This document shows positions 46,650 through 57,618 of a stretch of DNA of 64,000 nucleotides, piece after piece; position 1 is the stretch's first letter, and each line of letters starts with the position of its first letter. The translations under genes were made by a program, and so were the position numbers. The notes beneath the pieces were generated by a model, which was not told the origin of the DNA, ran no database searches, and saw only the letters and a list, made by a program, of their open reading frames with translations. Location: positions 57,083,316 through 57,147,315 of the forward strand of contig CM069459.1 in assembly GCA_035610835.1 (NCBI GenBank), in the 5' to 3' direction. This DNA comes from Ophiura sarsii. Its lineage: Eukaryota > Echinodermata > Ophiuroidea > Amphilepidida > Ophiuridae.

Positions 46650-47164
46650 CAGGGTACGTGTTTTAGGAACAGTTATTTTGTGAGCACATACGGAGAGTCA
46701 TATTATGCACTTGTTCATTTCTAGATTTTGGTAACCAACCACGGAACTCGTTAGATTTTAAAAGGGATTCAGCAAAGTGTAAACAAATTTGGTCTCTACG
46801 GTTCCTGAGTTCCGGAATAGCACATGTTATTAAGGCATCCTGATAGCCTGTGTAGTTAAAACCTAAGATGATTCTACACACCCTCTTCTGAATACGCTCC
46901 AAATCATAGTGGAGATTTTCTGTCAGACCAGAATGCCATACTGGTAGAGCGAACAAAACCAACATAGATTGTTACCAGGTCTTTAACACTTAGCCCATGC
47001 CATTTTAGGATGTTAAGCATAAATAGCCGTCCACTTGCACGTTTCGTAAATGTCACCAATGTGGGTGTTCCATATATGAGGAATACATGTAAAATCCGGG
47101 CGTAAATCATTTTCGCTCTTAAGTTGGTTTGCATGAGAAAACCATGCAGACCCGGGTCTGTCAT
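46650..47164 (-). mobile_element. LINE reverse transcriptase thumb/C-terminal fragment
   Basis: The minus strand has KRASGRLFMLNILKWHGLSV and KDLVTIYVGFVR, then after a frameshift near 46940 LPVWHSGLTENLHYDLERIQ, KRVCRIILGFNYTGYQDAL and RNRRDQICLHFAESL. This is the thumb and tail of a CR1/L2-like non-LTR element (family by general similarity). Both the RT core and endonuclease are missing. Confidence 0.75.
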
Positions 47165-47482
47165 TTTTGTTCATATTGTGGCTAGGGCATGTATATAGTG
47201 TAACAACTTATATATTTCGGTAAAAAAAATCACAGTGTTTCTAGATGCTAAATTATCATTACTTTGAAATCACACCTTTTTACCACAAATACTCCAAGCT
47301 TGATTTACATGAGTAGGCCTATTTGTTTGCATCCATGTAAAATAGCAAAGCTTGAGAATTTCAAATTATTTTTCATTTCAGAAACTATAGGTTTTCCTGT
47401 TTATTTTAAAACATTTTTTATACAAATTAGTCGCAACAGCTTACAAATTAGTCCCAAATATTTGTATCATGCATTTCCCAAC

Positions 47483-48502
47483 TTCAATTTAGTCTTAGCT
47501 ATATTCACTTTAGTCTTAGCTATATTCACTTTAGTCTTAGCTATATTCAATTTAGTCTTAGCTATATTCACTTTAGTCTTTGCTTTATTCACTTAAGTCT
47601 TTGCTTTATTCACTTTAGTCTTAGCTATATTCACTTTAGTCTTAGCTATATTCAATTTAGTCTTAGCTATATTCAATTTAGTCTTAGCTATATTCACTTT
47701 AGTCTTAGCTATATTCACTTTAGTCTTAGCTATATTCACTTTAGTCTTTAGCTATATTCACTTTAGTCTTAGCTATATTCACTTTAGTCTTAGCTATATT
47801 CACTTTAGTCTTAGCTATATTCACTTTAGTCTTAGCTATATTCACTTTAGTCTTAGCTATATTCACTTTAGTCTTAGCTATATTCACTTTAGTCTTAGCT
47901 ATATTCACTTTAGTCTTAGCTATATTCACTTTAGTCTTAGCTATATTCACTTTAGTCTTAGCTATATTCACTTTAGTCTTAGCTATATTCACTTTAGTCT
48001 TAGCTATATTCACTTTAGTCTTAGCTATATTCACTTTAGTCTTAGCTATATTCACTTTAGTCTTTAGCTATATTCACTTTAGTCTTAGCTATATTCACTT
48101 TAGTCTTAGCTATATTCACTTTAGTCTTAGCTATATTCACTTTAGTCTTAGCTATATTCACTTTAGTCTTAGCTATATTCACTTTAGTCTTAGCTATATT
48201 CACTTTAGTCTTAGCTATATTCACTTTAGTCTTAGCTATATTCACTTTAGTCTTAGATATATTCACTTTAGTCTTAGCTATATTCACTTTAGTCTTAGCT
48301 ATATTCACTTTAGTCTTAGCTATATTCACTTTAGTCTTAGCTATATTCACTTTAGTCTTAGCTATATTCACTTTAGTCTTAGCTATATTCACTTTAGTCT
48401 TAGCTATATTCACTTTAGTCTTAGCTATATTCACTTTAGTCTTAGCTATATTCACTTTAGTCTTAGCTATATTCACTTTAGTCTTTACTTTATTCACTTT
48501 AA
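47483..48502. repeat. 21-bp tandem satellite, about 48 copies
   Basis: The unit is ACTTTAGTCTTAGCTATATTC (21 bp), nearly invariant. Single-base additions (CTTTAGCT) occur near 47749 and 48061 and break the minus-strand frame that otherwise reads NIAKTKV repeatedly. It lies inside the first block of the transposon relic; the homologous blocks at 48853 and 49345 have only one or two units. Confidence 0.95.
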
Positions 48503-49770
48503 ATATATTGCGAAACTATTTGGTTGATTGAGCACTATAAATCGTCATGTATCATTGAATTTAGTCGCATCTGCACCAAGACGACTGCTTCTAAAAAATC
48601 AACTTCAATCACCTATCATAAATCCCATCTAATCCATTCAGTATCGATTTCAATCAAGTTAATTAAACAAACCGCATTCAACATCAGGTAGATTTGAATC
48701 TTTGTATTCATTAAGGGCTATTTTTTCCCTTTTTCATTATTCATGTCAGTGATATCCTACAAATCAGAGTCGGGGGTGGGGGTATTCAATACAGAACTGG
48801 GTACATGTACGTGCCGCAAACGTAAGTATAGCAAAATCAGCAATTTGGTATATAGGTTTTCCGGTTCATTTAAAAAAAATTAAAATATAAATTACTCGTA
48901 GCTGCTTCCAAATTAGTCCTCAATATTTTTGTCGTGCATTTCTCAACTTCAATTTAGTCCTAGCTATGTTTACATTAGTCTTATAGCTTTATTTGCTTTA
49001 AACATTTTTCAAAAGTGTTTGGTCGATTGAGCACTGTGAATCGTCGCGAATCATTGCATTTAGTCTCACCTGTCCCGCTGTGGCTGCTTGTAAAAATCAA
49101 TTTGGTCTTATTTCAAACAAGTTAATTCTTTTATAAAGCAAATTCATCTTGCTGATAAAATGAACAGAAAAACAAGCAGAAAAACAAGCGAAACATATAC
49201 AGTGACATTTACTATTAAAGTGAAAAGAAGAACATTATAATTTTATATCATATATCCTGTATCAAATTAGGGTGCCCCACCCTCCTCATATCCTGAAAAC
49301 GCTCAGGATGTGAACCAAAAATATTTGTATGCAGCCATATTATATTATAGGTTTTCCCGTTCATGTTAAAACATTTTTTATACAAAATCGTCGAAGCAGC
49401 TTCCAAATTAGTCCTAACTATTTTTGTCGTGCATTTCTCAACTTCAATTTAGTCTTAGCTATGTTCACATTAGTCTTAGCTTTATTCGCTTTAAACATTT
49501 TTCAAAAGTTTTTGGTCGATTGCGCACTGTGAATCGTCGTGAATCATTGTATTTAGTCTCACCTATACCGCGGTGGCTGCTTGTAAAAATCAATTTGGTC
49601 TTATTTCAAACAAGTTAATTTTTTTATAAAGCAAATCCATCTGGTTGATAAAATGAAATTCGTGGTTTTAACTAATTCTTTCTGTTAATAGTTTGGGCAG
49701 TGGGCCTAACAGCATACACCATTCAGTTTACTGATATCATACAAACTAGACTACAGCTACACATTTCAAT

Positions 49771-50044
49771 ATGGCTAATATACAGAATGGTAGACGTATT
49801 CCGAGAGGTCATTACAATATGGTTTCAAACCGAAATCCAACAAGGATCATCGATCATCGATGCCTTTGATGAGAGTGACAATCTGGACTACATCCAGGTA
49901 GCAGAGACTTTAAATGTCAAACGTCAAACAGCACGGTCTATAGTTTCTCTGAAAACAAAAGACAATGTCCCAATCACTATATATTGTGACTTACATTATG
50001 ACAGAAAAAGGGATGCATATAAAAAAGAAAGAATATATAGATGA
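49771..50044 (+). pseudogene. IS630/Tc1-like transposase N-terminal remnant
   Basis: It begins ATGGCTAATATACAGAATGG (MANIQNGRRIPRGH...). After a 7-base tandem duplication (ATCATCG, about 49845-49858) that shifts the frame, it continues IIDAFDESDNLDYIQVAETL and NVKRQTARSIVS, a helix-turn-helix of the kind seen in IS630-like transposases. The DDE catalytic region is missing; the frame ends at 50041. Domain assignment is from general similarity. Confidence 0.6.
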
Positions 50045-50660
50045 ATAAAGACTTATGAAGACAATAATGAAAACATGCCTGATAGGTCATGGTAACCTAC
50101 ATTAGCAGAAAAATAAGGGAAACATATGCAGTGACATTTACAATTAAAGTGAAAAGAAGAACATTATAATGTTATATATCATATATATCATATATCCTGT
50201 ATCAAAGGTGCCCCTCCCTCCTCAGATCATGAAAACGCTCCGGACGTGAACCAAAAATATTTGTATGCAGCCATATTATATATAGAGAGAGTTGAACGAC
50301 CGAATGACAAACGGGACAATGTATATAACAAGCATTTCAACATCATTTAGAACGTGTAGGCCTTAGATAGCGCAATGATGAAATACATTGAAAACAGATC
50401 TAACTTGTACTACAAAAGACCAAATTGCTTTTCACAATTGTCCACCGAACGGTTGGTTGGACCAAATCAAACTAGCGTGACGAATAACAGTGATAAGGTG
50501 GTTATTACTAAGACTAAAGTGAATATAGCTAAGACTAAATTGAAGTTTACAAATGCACGTCAATATTTAATATTAAGGATTCATTTGTAAGCTGCTATGA
50601 CTAATTTTTATAAAAAATGTTTTAAAATGAAGGGGAAAACCTATATTAATGAACCACCCC

Positions 50661-51770
50661 TTTTGCATTGAAAAATTTGGAAAAAAACTCACACGTACCT
50701 TAACAATCCAGTTTCTAAGTGTATTATTAAAATTGAATGGAACAAACTTGACCGAAATATTCAAGTTTCCCCAATCTTATAGAATATTTATCAACCCTCT
50801 TAAATGAATGAGTCATTTGTAATTATCCATATTCAAAATAGTCAATTTTGTTTTATGATATGCTGTGTTTGATTAGATTCACGATATATGTTTTTATTAT
50901 GTTATTTTAGGTGTACAGTATTATGTTGTATCGACTTTATCACGGCCTCAGTGAAAAACAGCTATTTTATGTTGACCTACGTATCGTAAATAAATAAAGA
51001 TTATGTATGATGTGTGTATGTACAGTTAAGCCTACTTCGGAACACGGGGACCCTTCGGAATAATGGCCGGGTAGACCAACATACACTGGCAGTAAAAGGT
51101 GTGGTCGTTATTCCGAAGGAACATTATTCCGGAGGGTCGCTATTCCGAAATAGCTGTAAGAATCGTTATTCCGAAGGGTTGCTATTCCGAAAAAGGTATC
51201 TGCACAGGGGTTATTCACTAAAATCGATATATTTGTGTTTGTCGCATGTTTTGATTATTTTTTATAACAAAATCGACGGATGTCAATAGACGTTTACCTC
51301 ATTATATATTCATAAGCTCATTATCGCCGTTGTGGCGCTATGAGAGAGTCTTCTCGTGATATACATCCTTTGTCTTACATGCTTTGTCTTACTGAAATGT
51401 AACGCCCTGTTGTCAGACGTATTCATTGTTATTCACGCATGCAATATCTCAATTTTAAAGGATTTTGATCAACAACATTAAAAATCTACATTCAAGGTTG
51501 AAACTGATTAATTTTAATATAATTATGAGGATATTTTACTAGTGACTAGGAGTAACTTTTTAATCGGTGCATATCTGTTTTTTTTATCCAACACAGATCC
51601 ACTGGAAGAAAGCCGGCGAAATTACATGTGACAACAGTAACTGCCCTTCAACAAGATAAATGTATCGAACTTTACTATAAAATCAAAATTATCTCATCAC
51701 CATGAGTTACTATTTATAGTTTATATTAGGTGCGTTCATCAATAATTACGCATGCGCAATATTAATAGAC
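50661..51770. other. 5' flank of the LRR receptor
   Basis: A cluster of TATTCCGAA/TTCGGAAT words fills about 51037-51205. A strong acceptor TTTTTTTTATCCAACACAG at about 51580-51598 is followed by 20 open codons (IHWKKAGEITCDNSNCPSTR) to TAA. The open frame of the receptor extends upstream to 51720 without an ATG. A first exon is likely somewhere here or further upstream. Confidence 0.4.
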
Positions 51771-54700
51771 GTGACCTCTGACCGTTGTAATGTAAGTAGT
51801 ACTAATGTTAAGAATGATTTTGTCACGGTATTTGCAAATATTAGCAACAGTGCATGTAGGGTTGATGTGTCAACTCCAGAAAACAGCACCACGTCTATAA
51901 CTGTCATCGATCCAGCCATTTACAATACATATTCATATGCCTATGTGGAAAGTCTGTCGAACTCCGACCAAAACTGTCAAAAGAAGTATGTTTTATTTTC
52001 ATTGAATTCACCCTGTATCATACATATCTTAGACAATGTATTTAGACTCCATATCATGAATGCCGCTCACATTAATTTACGAATTGACACCATATTGGTT
52101 CGAGACCTTACTTTTAACAAAACTGAAGAGAAACCTTCTGTTGCAATTTGTGGTGGGTCATTCAGTAGATTGATTGGACTATTGACTAAATCAGTATGTA
52201 ACGCCACTGAGTATGACACAATTAAACAAATTAGTCACCGTTATACAGGGCACTCTTTTAGTAGTTTGAGTTGCTCCGATGGGTGTATGTGTCACCTTGC
52301 CTATAGTCAATGGAAACAGGTGTGTCATAACCTTCAGGATTCTAGTGTTCTATTGATATATTGGTCCACGGTGGAAATAACACGTTTAACGTTTGGAGCC
52401 CCCGTGTACAGACGCGGTTATAGAATAAATACAATTTCACACGATGCATTTCGTGGTTTGAATGGCATAACACGTTTGTTTCTAAACCATAATCTACTAA
52501 AATCGTTACCAGTTAACTTGTTCGATCGTCTAGAAAAATTAGAATTGATCTGTCTAGAAGATAATCAGCTTTCGTCACTACCCGCAGGGATATTCCAGGC
52601 AATAAAAAAGGTAAAATTGATTTATTTGGACAGAAATAAACTTGAAGTTCTACCGGTAGGGTTGTTTAGTGGATTATTTGATATAGAAGTCATCCGGTTG
52701 ACCGCTAATAGACTTTCGTCCTTGCCCAAAAGCTGTTTTGAAGGTTTAGAACAGTTAAAGGAAATCTCCCTTGCAGAAAATCCCAAAGTCACTTTACCCG
52801 GTGGCATTTTTAACAGTTCGAATATGCTGGAGTGTCTTTTTCTAAATGCTATGAAATTGCAACTTCTGCCTGTGGAAATGTTCCGCCCTCTCGGAGAATT
52901 AGAATATTTGACACTGAAAAACAACCAAATTTCTACCTTAGCGCAAGGCATATTCAAAAATCAGTTTAAACTTGTATGTCTTATATTGAAATATAATACG
53001 ATCAAATCATTACCAATCGATTTCAGTCGCTCACTTGGGTCGCTTCAATATCTTAGATTGGGCTATAATTCAGGAGTGTTATCCCTTCGCTACAATAATA
53101 TATCAGCAATAGATAAAGGGGTGCTGGACGGATTGGATGAAGTAGATCATATTGCATTACAAAATAATCAGTTGTCAAATTTGCCAGACGATTTGTTGTA
53201 TAAATTAACCAAACTGGGATATCTTCAACTTCAGAATAATAGGCTTGTCGCTTTGCCAGATCTTTATTTTTCCACGCGTAATAGCGTCTGCCTCATTCAA
53301 AATAATCTTTTGCCCGCACTTCAAGGTTACGCTTTCGACCTAAGTGTTGAATTACGCACGCTCCATATTGCTGCTAATCACATTTCAATGATATCAGTGA
53401 ATACCTTTGTTTCCCTGCAGAAGTTACGAAGATTGTATCTTAATGACAATCTATTGACAACGATGAGTCCAGGTGTTTTCGATTCTTTGAGAAGTCTGGA
53501 ATACTTAAGATTGGATAATAATCCGTTGTCACCATTGTCTTATAACATATCCGAACTGGCTGCGTTAGATTTGAATATATTGAAATTGGCAAACTGCCAG
53601 CTTAGGTCACTGCCGGTTGGCCTGTTTGGTTTAATGCGTGCGTTATGGGGTCTCTATTTGCAAACCAACGATATATCTGTATTATCAGACGGCTTGTTCG
53701 ATTCTCTGGTTAACCTGAAAGAGCTTTTTTTGCAAAACAATCGCTTGCGAACAATATCAGCCAGCGTATTTGATAATCTTAAGGCCCTTGAAATCCTTGA
53801 CATGGGTGATAACAACATCAGTGCATTCGCGGATGAAAGAATCTTTCATTCATTATTGGCATTGCAAATTCTGAAGTTAAACAATAACCGTTTATCAGCA
53901 GTGACGAGTGTTTTATTCACCAAGTTACTCATTTTGCGACAACTAGACATCAGTAGAAATGAACTAGGACACGAGCTGTCAAGAGAAGCATTTGATTCCC
54001 TTACAAAGCTAGTGTATTTAAACATGAGTTCAACTAACTTATCATTTTTACCCTCCCTTTATCATAACGTCGAAATCAAAATCCTTGATGTGTCACATAA
54101 TAAGTTAGCAAATATAAATTCTAGCGTGTTTAGGAATCTAACGGATTTACAGATTCTCTCGTTCGAAGGAAACAAGATAACATTACTCCCAAATCAATTT
54201 TTCGAAACGCTTAGTCAACTCAAATTGCTTGAGTTAAGTTATAATCTTATCAGCAAAATTGATATTGGGCTGTTCAATAATCTCACACAACTCACGAGTC
54301 TCAGATTGATTGGAAACAGACTAACGTTCGTGCACATGGATGTTTTTTCAGGTATGCTGAAACTGAGCACTCTGAATATTCAACACAATAAGATTGAACA
54401 TGTGTCCGGTGGTTCCCTTGATAACACGCCAAACCTTAATATGGTTGATTTGTCACACAATATCATTCAGAAGTTTGACAAAATAAGCTCTGGCAATGCA
54501 AGTAAGGCCGCTACTATTGATTTACGGCGTAACAATTTGTTGCTTATTACACATACGTCATTTGAGCACCTTCGCGATTTAACTCTTTTAGTAGACGATA
54601 GTGCTGCGTGTTGTTTTGCCGTAACAACAACCGTACATTGTGTATCCAAGAATCCCAAGCCCGCTTATCTGACCTGTGTAAGAATGTTAAATAATGTCCT

Positions 54701-55766
54701 GTTACGAACAACTATGTGGACCATTGGTCTTACAACTGTTATTTTTAATAGTGTGGTGTTTTATCGTCGTTATGTTGACAAAAGCTCCAATAGAGTTCAG
54801 TGTTTGTTAATAACACATCTGTCTATCTCAGATTTTCTAATGGGAATCAGTATGATCTTGTTGGCATCTGCTGATTCCTATTATGCCGATTACTTTCCCT
54901 CTTTCATGACTATGTGGAGAGAGGGTTATTTGTGCAAATTGATAGGCGTTCTGTCGATACTTTCAAGTGAAGTATCAATTTTTCTAGTAACCTTAATCGC
55001 TCTCGATAGATTTCTAGGGGTCAAATATCCGTTCAGTGAAAAACGTTTAAGCTCAAAATCAGCTTCGATGTGCATATGTTTAATTTGGATAGTAGGCATA
55101 CTCCTAAGTGTGATACCATTGGGCTTGTCCACATCGTTCCCGGATGTCTATGAAATTTCAGAAGTTTGTGTCGGTATTCCTATGGTCAAACGACCTTTGA
55201 CCTTGACGGAAACTTTGTCGGTTGAGGTCAGTTGGACTTCTCCCTACGTGTATGTCCCAAATCCATTTGACGATACATATGAATATGCGTCTGTATATTT
55301 AGGAGAGACTAGGGATAATATCATTCGCGTCCACGACAAAACCGTTGTTGGTAATGAAACCTACACGGTTAATGACAAAATAATTGGGTACAAACTGGCA
55401 ACATATTTTTCAATCATTGTTTTTATAGGGATTAACCTCTTGTGTTTTATGTTCATTGCCTTACTTTATGTCGGGATATTCAAGGCAGTGAGAGCATCGG
55501 CCAGAAATGCAGGACGAACTCAAACTGACGATGAGGAAAAACGTATGGCAAAGAAAATGTTTGCCATTATATTCACGGATTTCCTTTGCTGGGTTCCTCT
55601 CTTAATAGTATGCATTTTTGTTCAGTGTGATGTTTTTATAGTGGACCCGGTCGTTTACGCGTGGATCGTTGCGTTTATTTTACCCATCAATTCAGCTCTG
55701 AATCCGATATTGTACACGATAATGAACACTATATCTGGAGGATGCAGCTGTATTAAGGGAAAGTAA
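51771..55766 (+). CDS. Leucine-rich-repeat G-protein-coupled receptor (RXFP/GRL101-like), intronless
   Basis: An uninterrupted frame of 1,331 codons. Residues 1-165: cysteine-containing region of unknown fold. 168-190: LRR N-cap (CSDGCMC ... C). About 220-945: some 29 leucine-rich repeats of 24 residues (LxxLxLxxNxLxxLPxxxF). 947 on: CCF hinge typical of LGR receptors. Seven helices follow from about 978: TM2 with SISDFLMG (Asp1021), Cys1055, LDRF at 1078-1081 as the DRY equivalent, TM6 FTDFLCWVPLL, and NPILY at 1311-1315 in TM7. Loop 2 is about 80 residues, longer than usual in LGRs. The C tail is only about 16 residues, with CSC as a possible palmitoylation site. There is no LDLa module, unlike RXFP1/2 and GRL101. 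The listed start is GTG; the first in-frame ATG is near residue 95, and there is no signal peptide, so an upstream exon probably supplies the start. Ligand unknown; signalling at the cell surface through G proteins is inferred from family. Confidence 0.92.
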   Translation: MTSDRCNVSSTNVKNDFVTVFANISNSACRVDVSTPENSTTSITVIDPAIYNTYSYAYVESLSNSDQNCQKKYVLFSLNSPCIIHILDNVFRLHIMNAAHINLRIDTILVRDLTFNKTEEKPSVAICGGSFSRLIGLLTKSVCNATEYDTIKQISHRYTGHSFSSLSCSDGCMCHLAYSQWKQVCHNLQDSSVLLIYWSTVEITRLTFGAPVYRRGYRINTISHDAFRGLNGITRLFLNHNLLKSLPVNLFDRLEKLELICLEDNQLSSLPAGIFQAIKKVKLIYLDRNKLEVLPVGLFSGLFDIEVIRLTANRLSSLPKSCFEGLEQLKEISLAENPKVTLPGGIFNSSNMLECLFLNAMKLQLLPVEMFRPLGELEYLTLKNNQISTLAQGIFKNQFKLVCLILKYNTIKSLPIDFSRSLGSLQYLRLGYNSGVLSLRYNNISAIDKGVLDGLDEVDHIALQNNQLSNLPDDLLYKLTKLGYLQLQNNRLVALPDLYFSTRNSVCLIQNNLLPALQGYAFDLSVELRTLHIAANHISMISVNTFVSLQKLRRLYLNDNLLTTMSPGVFDSLRSLEYLRLDNNPLSPLSYNISELAALDLNILKLANCQLRSLPVGLFGLMRALWGLYLQTNDISVLSDGLFDSLVNLKELFLQNNRLRTISASVFDNLKALEILDMGDNNISAFADERIFHSLLALQILKLNNNRLSAVTSVLFTKLLILRQLDISRNELGHELSREAFDSLTKLVYLNMSSTNLSFLPSLYHNVEIKILDVSHNKLANINSSVFRNLTDLQILSFEGNKITLLPNQFFETLSQLKLLELSYNLISKIDIGLFNNLTQLTSLRLIGNRLTFVHMDVFSGMLKLSTLNIQHNKIEHVSGGSLDNTPNLNMVDLSHNIIQKFDKISSGNASKAATIDLRRNNLLLITHTSFEHLRDLTLLVDDSAACCFAVTTTVHCVSKNPKPAYLTCVRMLNNVLLRTTMWTIGLTTVIFNSVVFYRRYVDKSSNRVQCLLITHLSISDFLMGISMILLASADSYYADYFPSFMTMWREGYLCKLIGVLSILSSEVSIFLVTLIALDRFLGVKYPFSEKRLSSKSASMCICLIWIVGILLSVIPLGLSTSFPDVYEISEVCVGIPMVKRPLTLTETLSVEVSWTSPYVYVPNPFDDTYEYASVYLGETRDNIIRVHDKTVVGNETYTVNDKIIGYKLATYFSIIVFIGINLLCFMFIALLYVGIFKAVRASARNAGRTQTDDEEKRMAKKMFAIIFTDFLCWVPLLIVCIFVQCDVFIVDPVVYAWIVAFILPINSALNPILYTIMNTISGGCSCIKGK

Positions 55767-55864
55767 TATAGGCCTACTATCCCTAATAACTTCAAACAAG
55801 GCTCCCTGACTACTAAATCAAACTAAGATTTCTTTGTCATTGATATATAGTGTAATGTATTGTA

Positions 55865-56700
55865 GGGGAGAGCGGGGCGAGTGCGCCCTCTAATTTTCAG
55901 GCTTGCCTATTGGACTCATTTTACAAGTTAGAAAATTATCCTACTTCCAAATGAAAGCTACGTTTCTTAGCTACATACCCCCATATTTTCAGCACTCTAT
56001 ATAACTTTTAGTAAGTGCAGGAGTAAGGAAAATAACCAACAGGGCGGACTTACCCCATACTACTCACGCCGGGGCGAGTTCGCCCTCATGATGTGCAAGC
56101 TCGTCCGGCTTCATAGGCAAGTTAAATATTGCAGAAACTATCAGTTATTCCATGTAAAGATTGATCAAAAGTCAACTAGACACAACTATGACAAATTAGG
56201 CCATGTGGCCCCAACATATGAAATGGACACATCGTGTGTCCATTTATTATGTTGGGGCGAGTCCGTCCCCTTCTTAGCGTGTAATAGGACATGGGCGGAC
56301 TCGCCCCGGCGGTATGGGGGCGAACTCACCCCAGAGCTAATTTTTTTTCTCAATCTCATGGTATACCTACTAAACACGGAATGGGAAGTTTTTAACTGCA
56401 TAATATGTTAGGCAAAGCCCTTATACCTTTTGAATGACTATAAAAGTTAGTACCATCGCTGTGATGTCTTTAGATTAATGCAACGTTTTTAATGGCAGAT
56501 AATTTTACTTTAATTATTTAAAAACAATTATTCAATATAAATCCTTAGGGGAGCTGTATCCGGGTCTGAAGTTTTAATAGTTACTTTGCTAGGACCGGTG
56601 CAACCAAATTACACCAGTCTGATATTTTTTCAACAGTCACGTGATGAGAAACACGTGGTGGGCGGACTCGCCCCGAGGGCGGACTCGCCCCGCTCTCCCC
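55865..56700. mobile_element. TA-flanked element with CG-rich repeated motif
   Basis: The left end GGGGAGAGCGGGGCGAG is mirrored by CTCGCCCCGCTCTCCCC; TA on both sides (55863-55864, 56701-56702). The motif GGGCGGACTCGCCCC or its variants (GGGGCGAGTTCGCCC) occurs at least eight times through the element. No transposase is evident. Confidence 0.75.
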
Positions 56701-56702
56701 TA

Positions 56703-57210
56703 CTATCATACAAATCGAAGGATCCATATTGATGATTAACTACATATTAATCGTTTTCGCCACAACAATTAGTTGGTCTTTATTGAGACGTTAAAATGTA
56801 TATAGAGTACATAATTTTGTAAAAGCAACTTAACATTTGCCATTCGCTATCACACGGGGTAAAACTCAACGTGCCGATCGATCGGAAGCCACACCCGGGA
56901 ACTACATTGAACTTCCTGGCTCTTAAATATCGGGGGTTTTCCAACAATTTCGTGTAACCTAGTAATAGTATTACTAAGTATATCCAAGCAAACGACAAAA
57001 AGTTCACAGACATTCCAAATATAGCGCCATCAACAGTGTGCTACACAGGAAGTGACATGTAGCTTCCGATGGGCAAAAAAGCAGAGTTTCACCCTTTGAC
57101 TGTATAGTTAAATTACCAAATCACCAAATGATAAAACGTGGAATATTTATTCATTATTTTAATTTAGCTATATTGCACGCGAAGAATGGATTACTATTTA
57201 ACATGTTTAA
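56703..57210. other. Non-coding stretch
   Basis: No feature supported. Confidence 0.35.
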
Positions 57211-57569
57211 AAGGCCCTGTCACATAATAGGCGTCTGCGGACGACAAATCCAAAATGTCACAAAACTGACGAGTAACGTACCTCTAACATGTATGTCAAC
57301 GTATGTCTAACGTACCACGAACGTTCTGGAAACTTATGCAGAACGTATTAAGTACAGGTTGAGTACGCCGAGAAATTTTGAACATGCTCAATAATTTTTC
57401 GCGGGCTCGACGTGTTCCAAATTGTCAAAGCGTATAACAGCGTGCTCTTAACGTAAACGACGTATCCCCAACTTACCCCTAACTTATATCAGCGTACACC
57501 AACGTATTTTCGATATTTTTGCATACGTTGGCATACGTTCAGGCCATACGCCATGGTGTGACAGGGCCT
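57211..57569. mobile_element. GGCCCTGTCACA-family element, copy 1
   Basis: The left GGCCCTGTCACATAATAGGC is preceded by TTAA; the right end GCCATGGTGTGACAGGGCC is its inverse. The interior is full of ACGTAC/AACGTA words. Non-coding. Confidence 0.6.
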
Positions 57570-57618
57570 CAAAGTTTGTCATTCCCTCTGACATACGGTC
57601 AACAAAAAAGGAACTTAA

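Larger units (their letters stand above)
47388..50660 (+). mobile_element. DNA transposon relic with internal repeats and IS630-like transposase remnant
   Basis: A block of about 300 bp starting ATAGGTTTTCC and containing TTCAATTTAGTC and TGGTCGATTG.GCACT occurs three times in direct orientation (about 47388, 48853, 49345). Its start recurs inverted at about 50500-50655 (GGGGAAAACCTATATTAATG, with ACTAAAGTGAATATAGC). A second direct pair lies at about 49165-49350 and 50105-50283. Between them is a transposase N terminus (49771-50044). The first block is swollen by the 21-bp array. The outer borders are approximate. Confidence 0.6.

Noticed and set aside
47741..48497. NIAKTKV repeat frames (104 and 146 codons)
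   Set aside because: They are produced by the 21-bp satellite inside a transposon and broken only where single bases were added.
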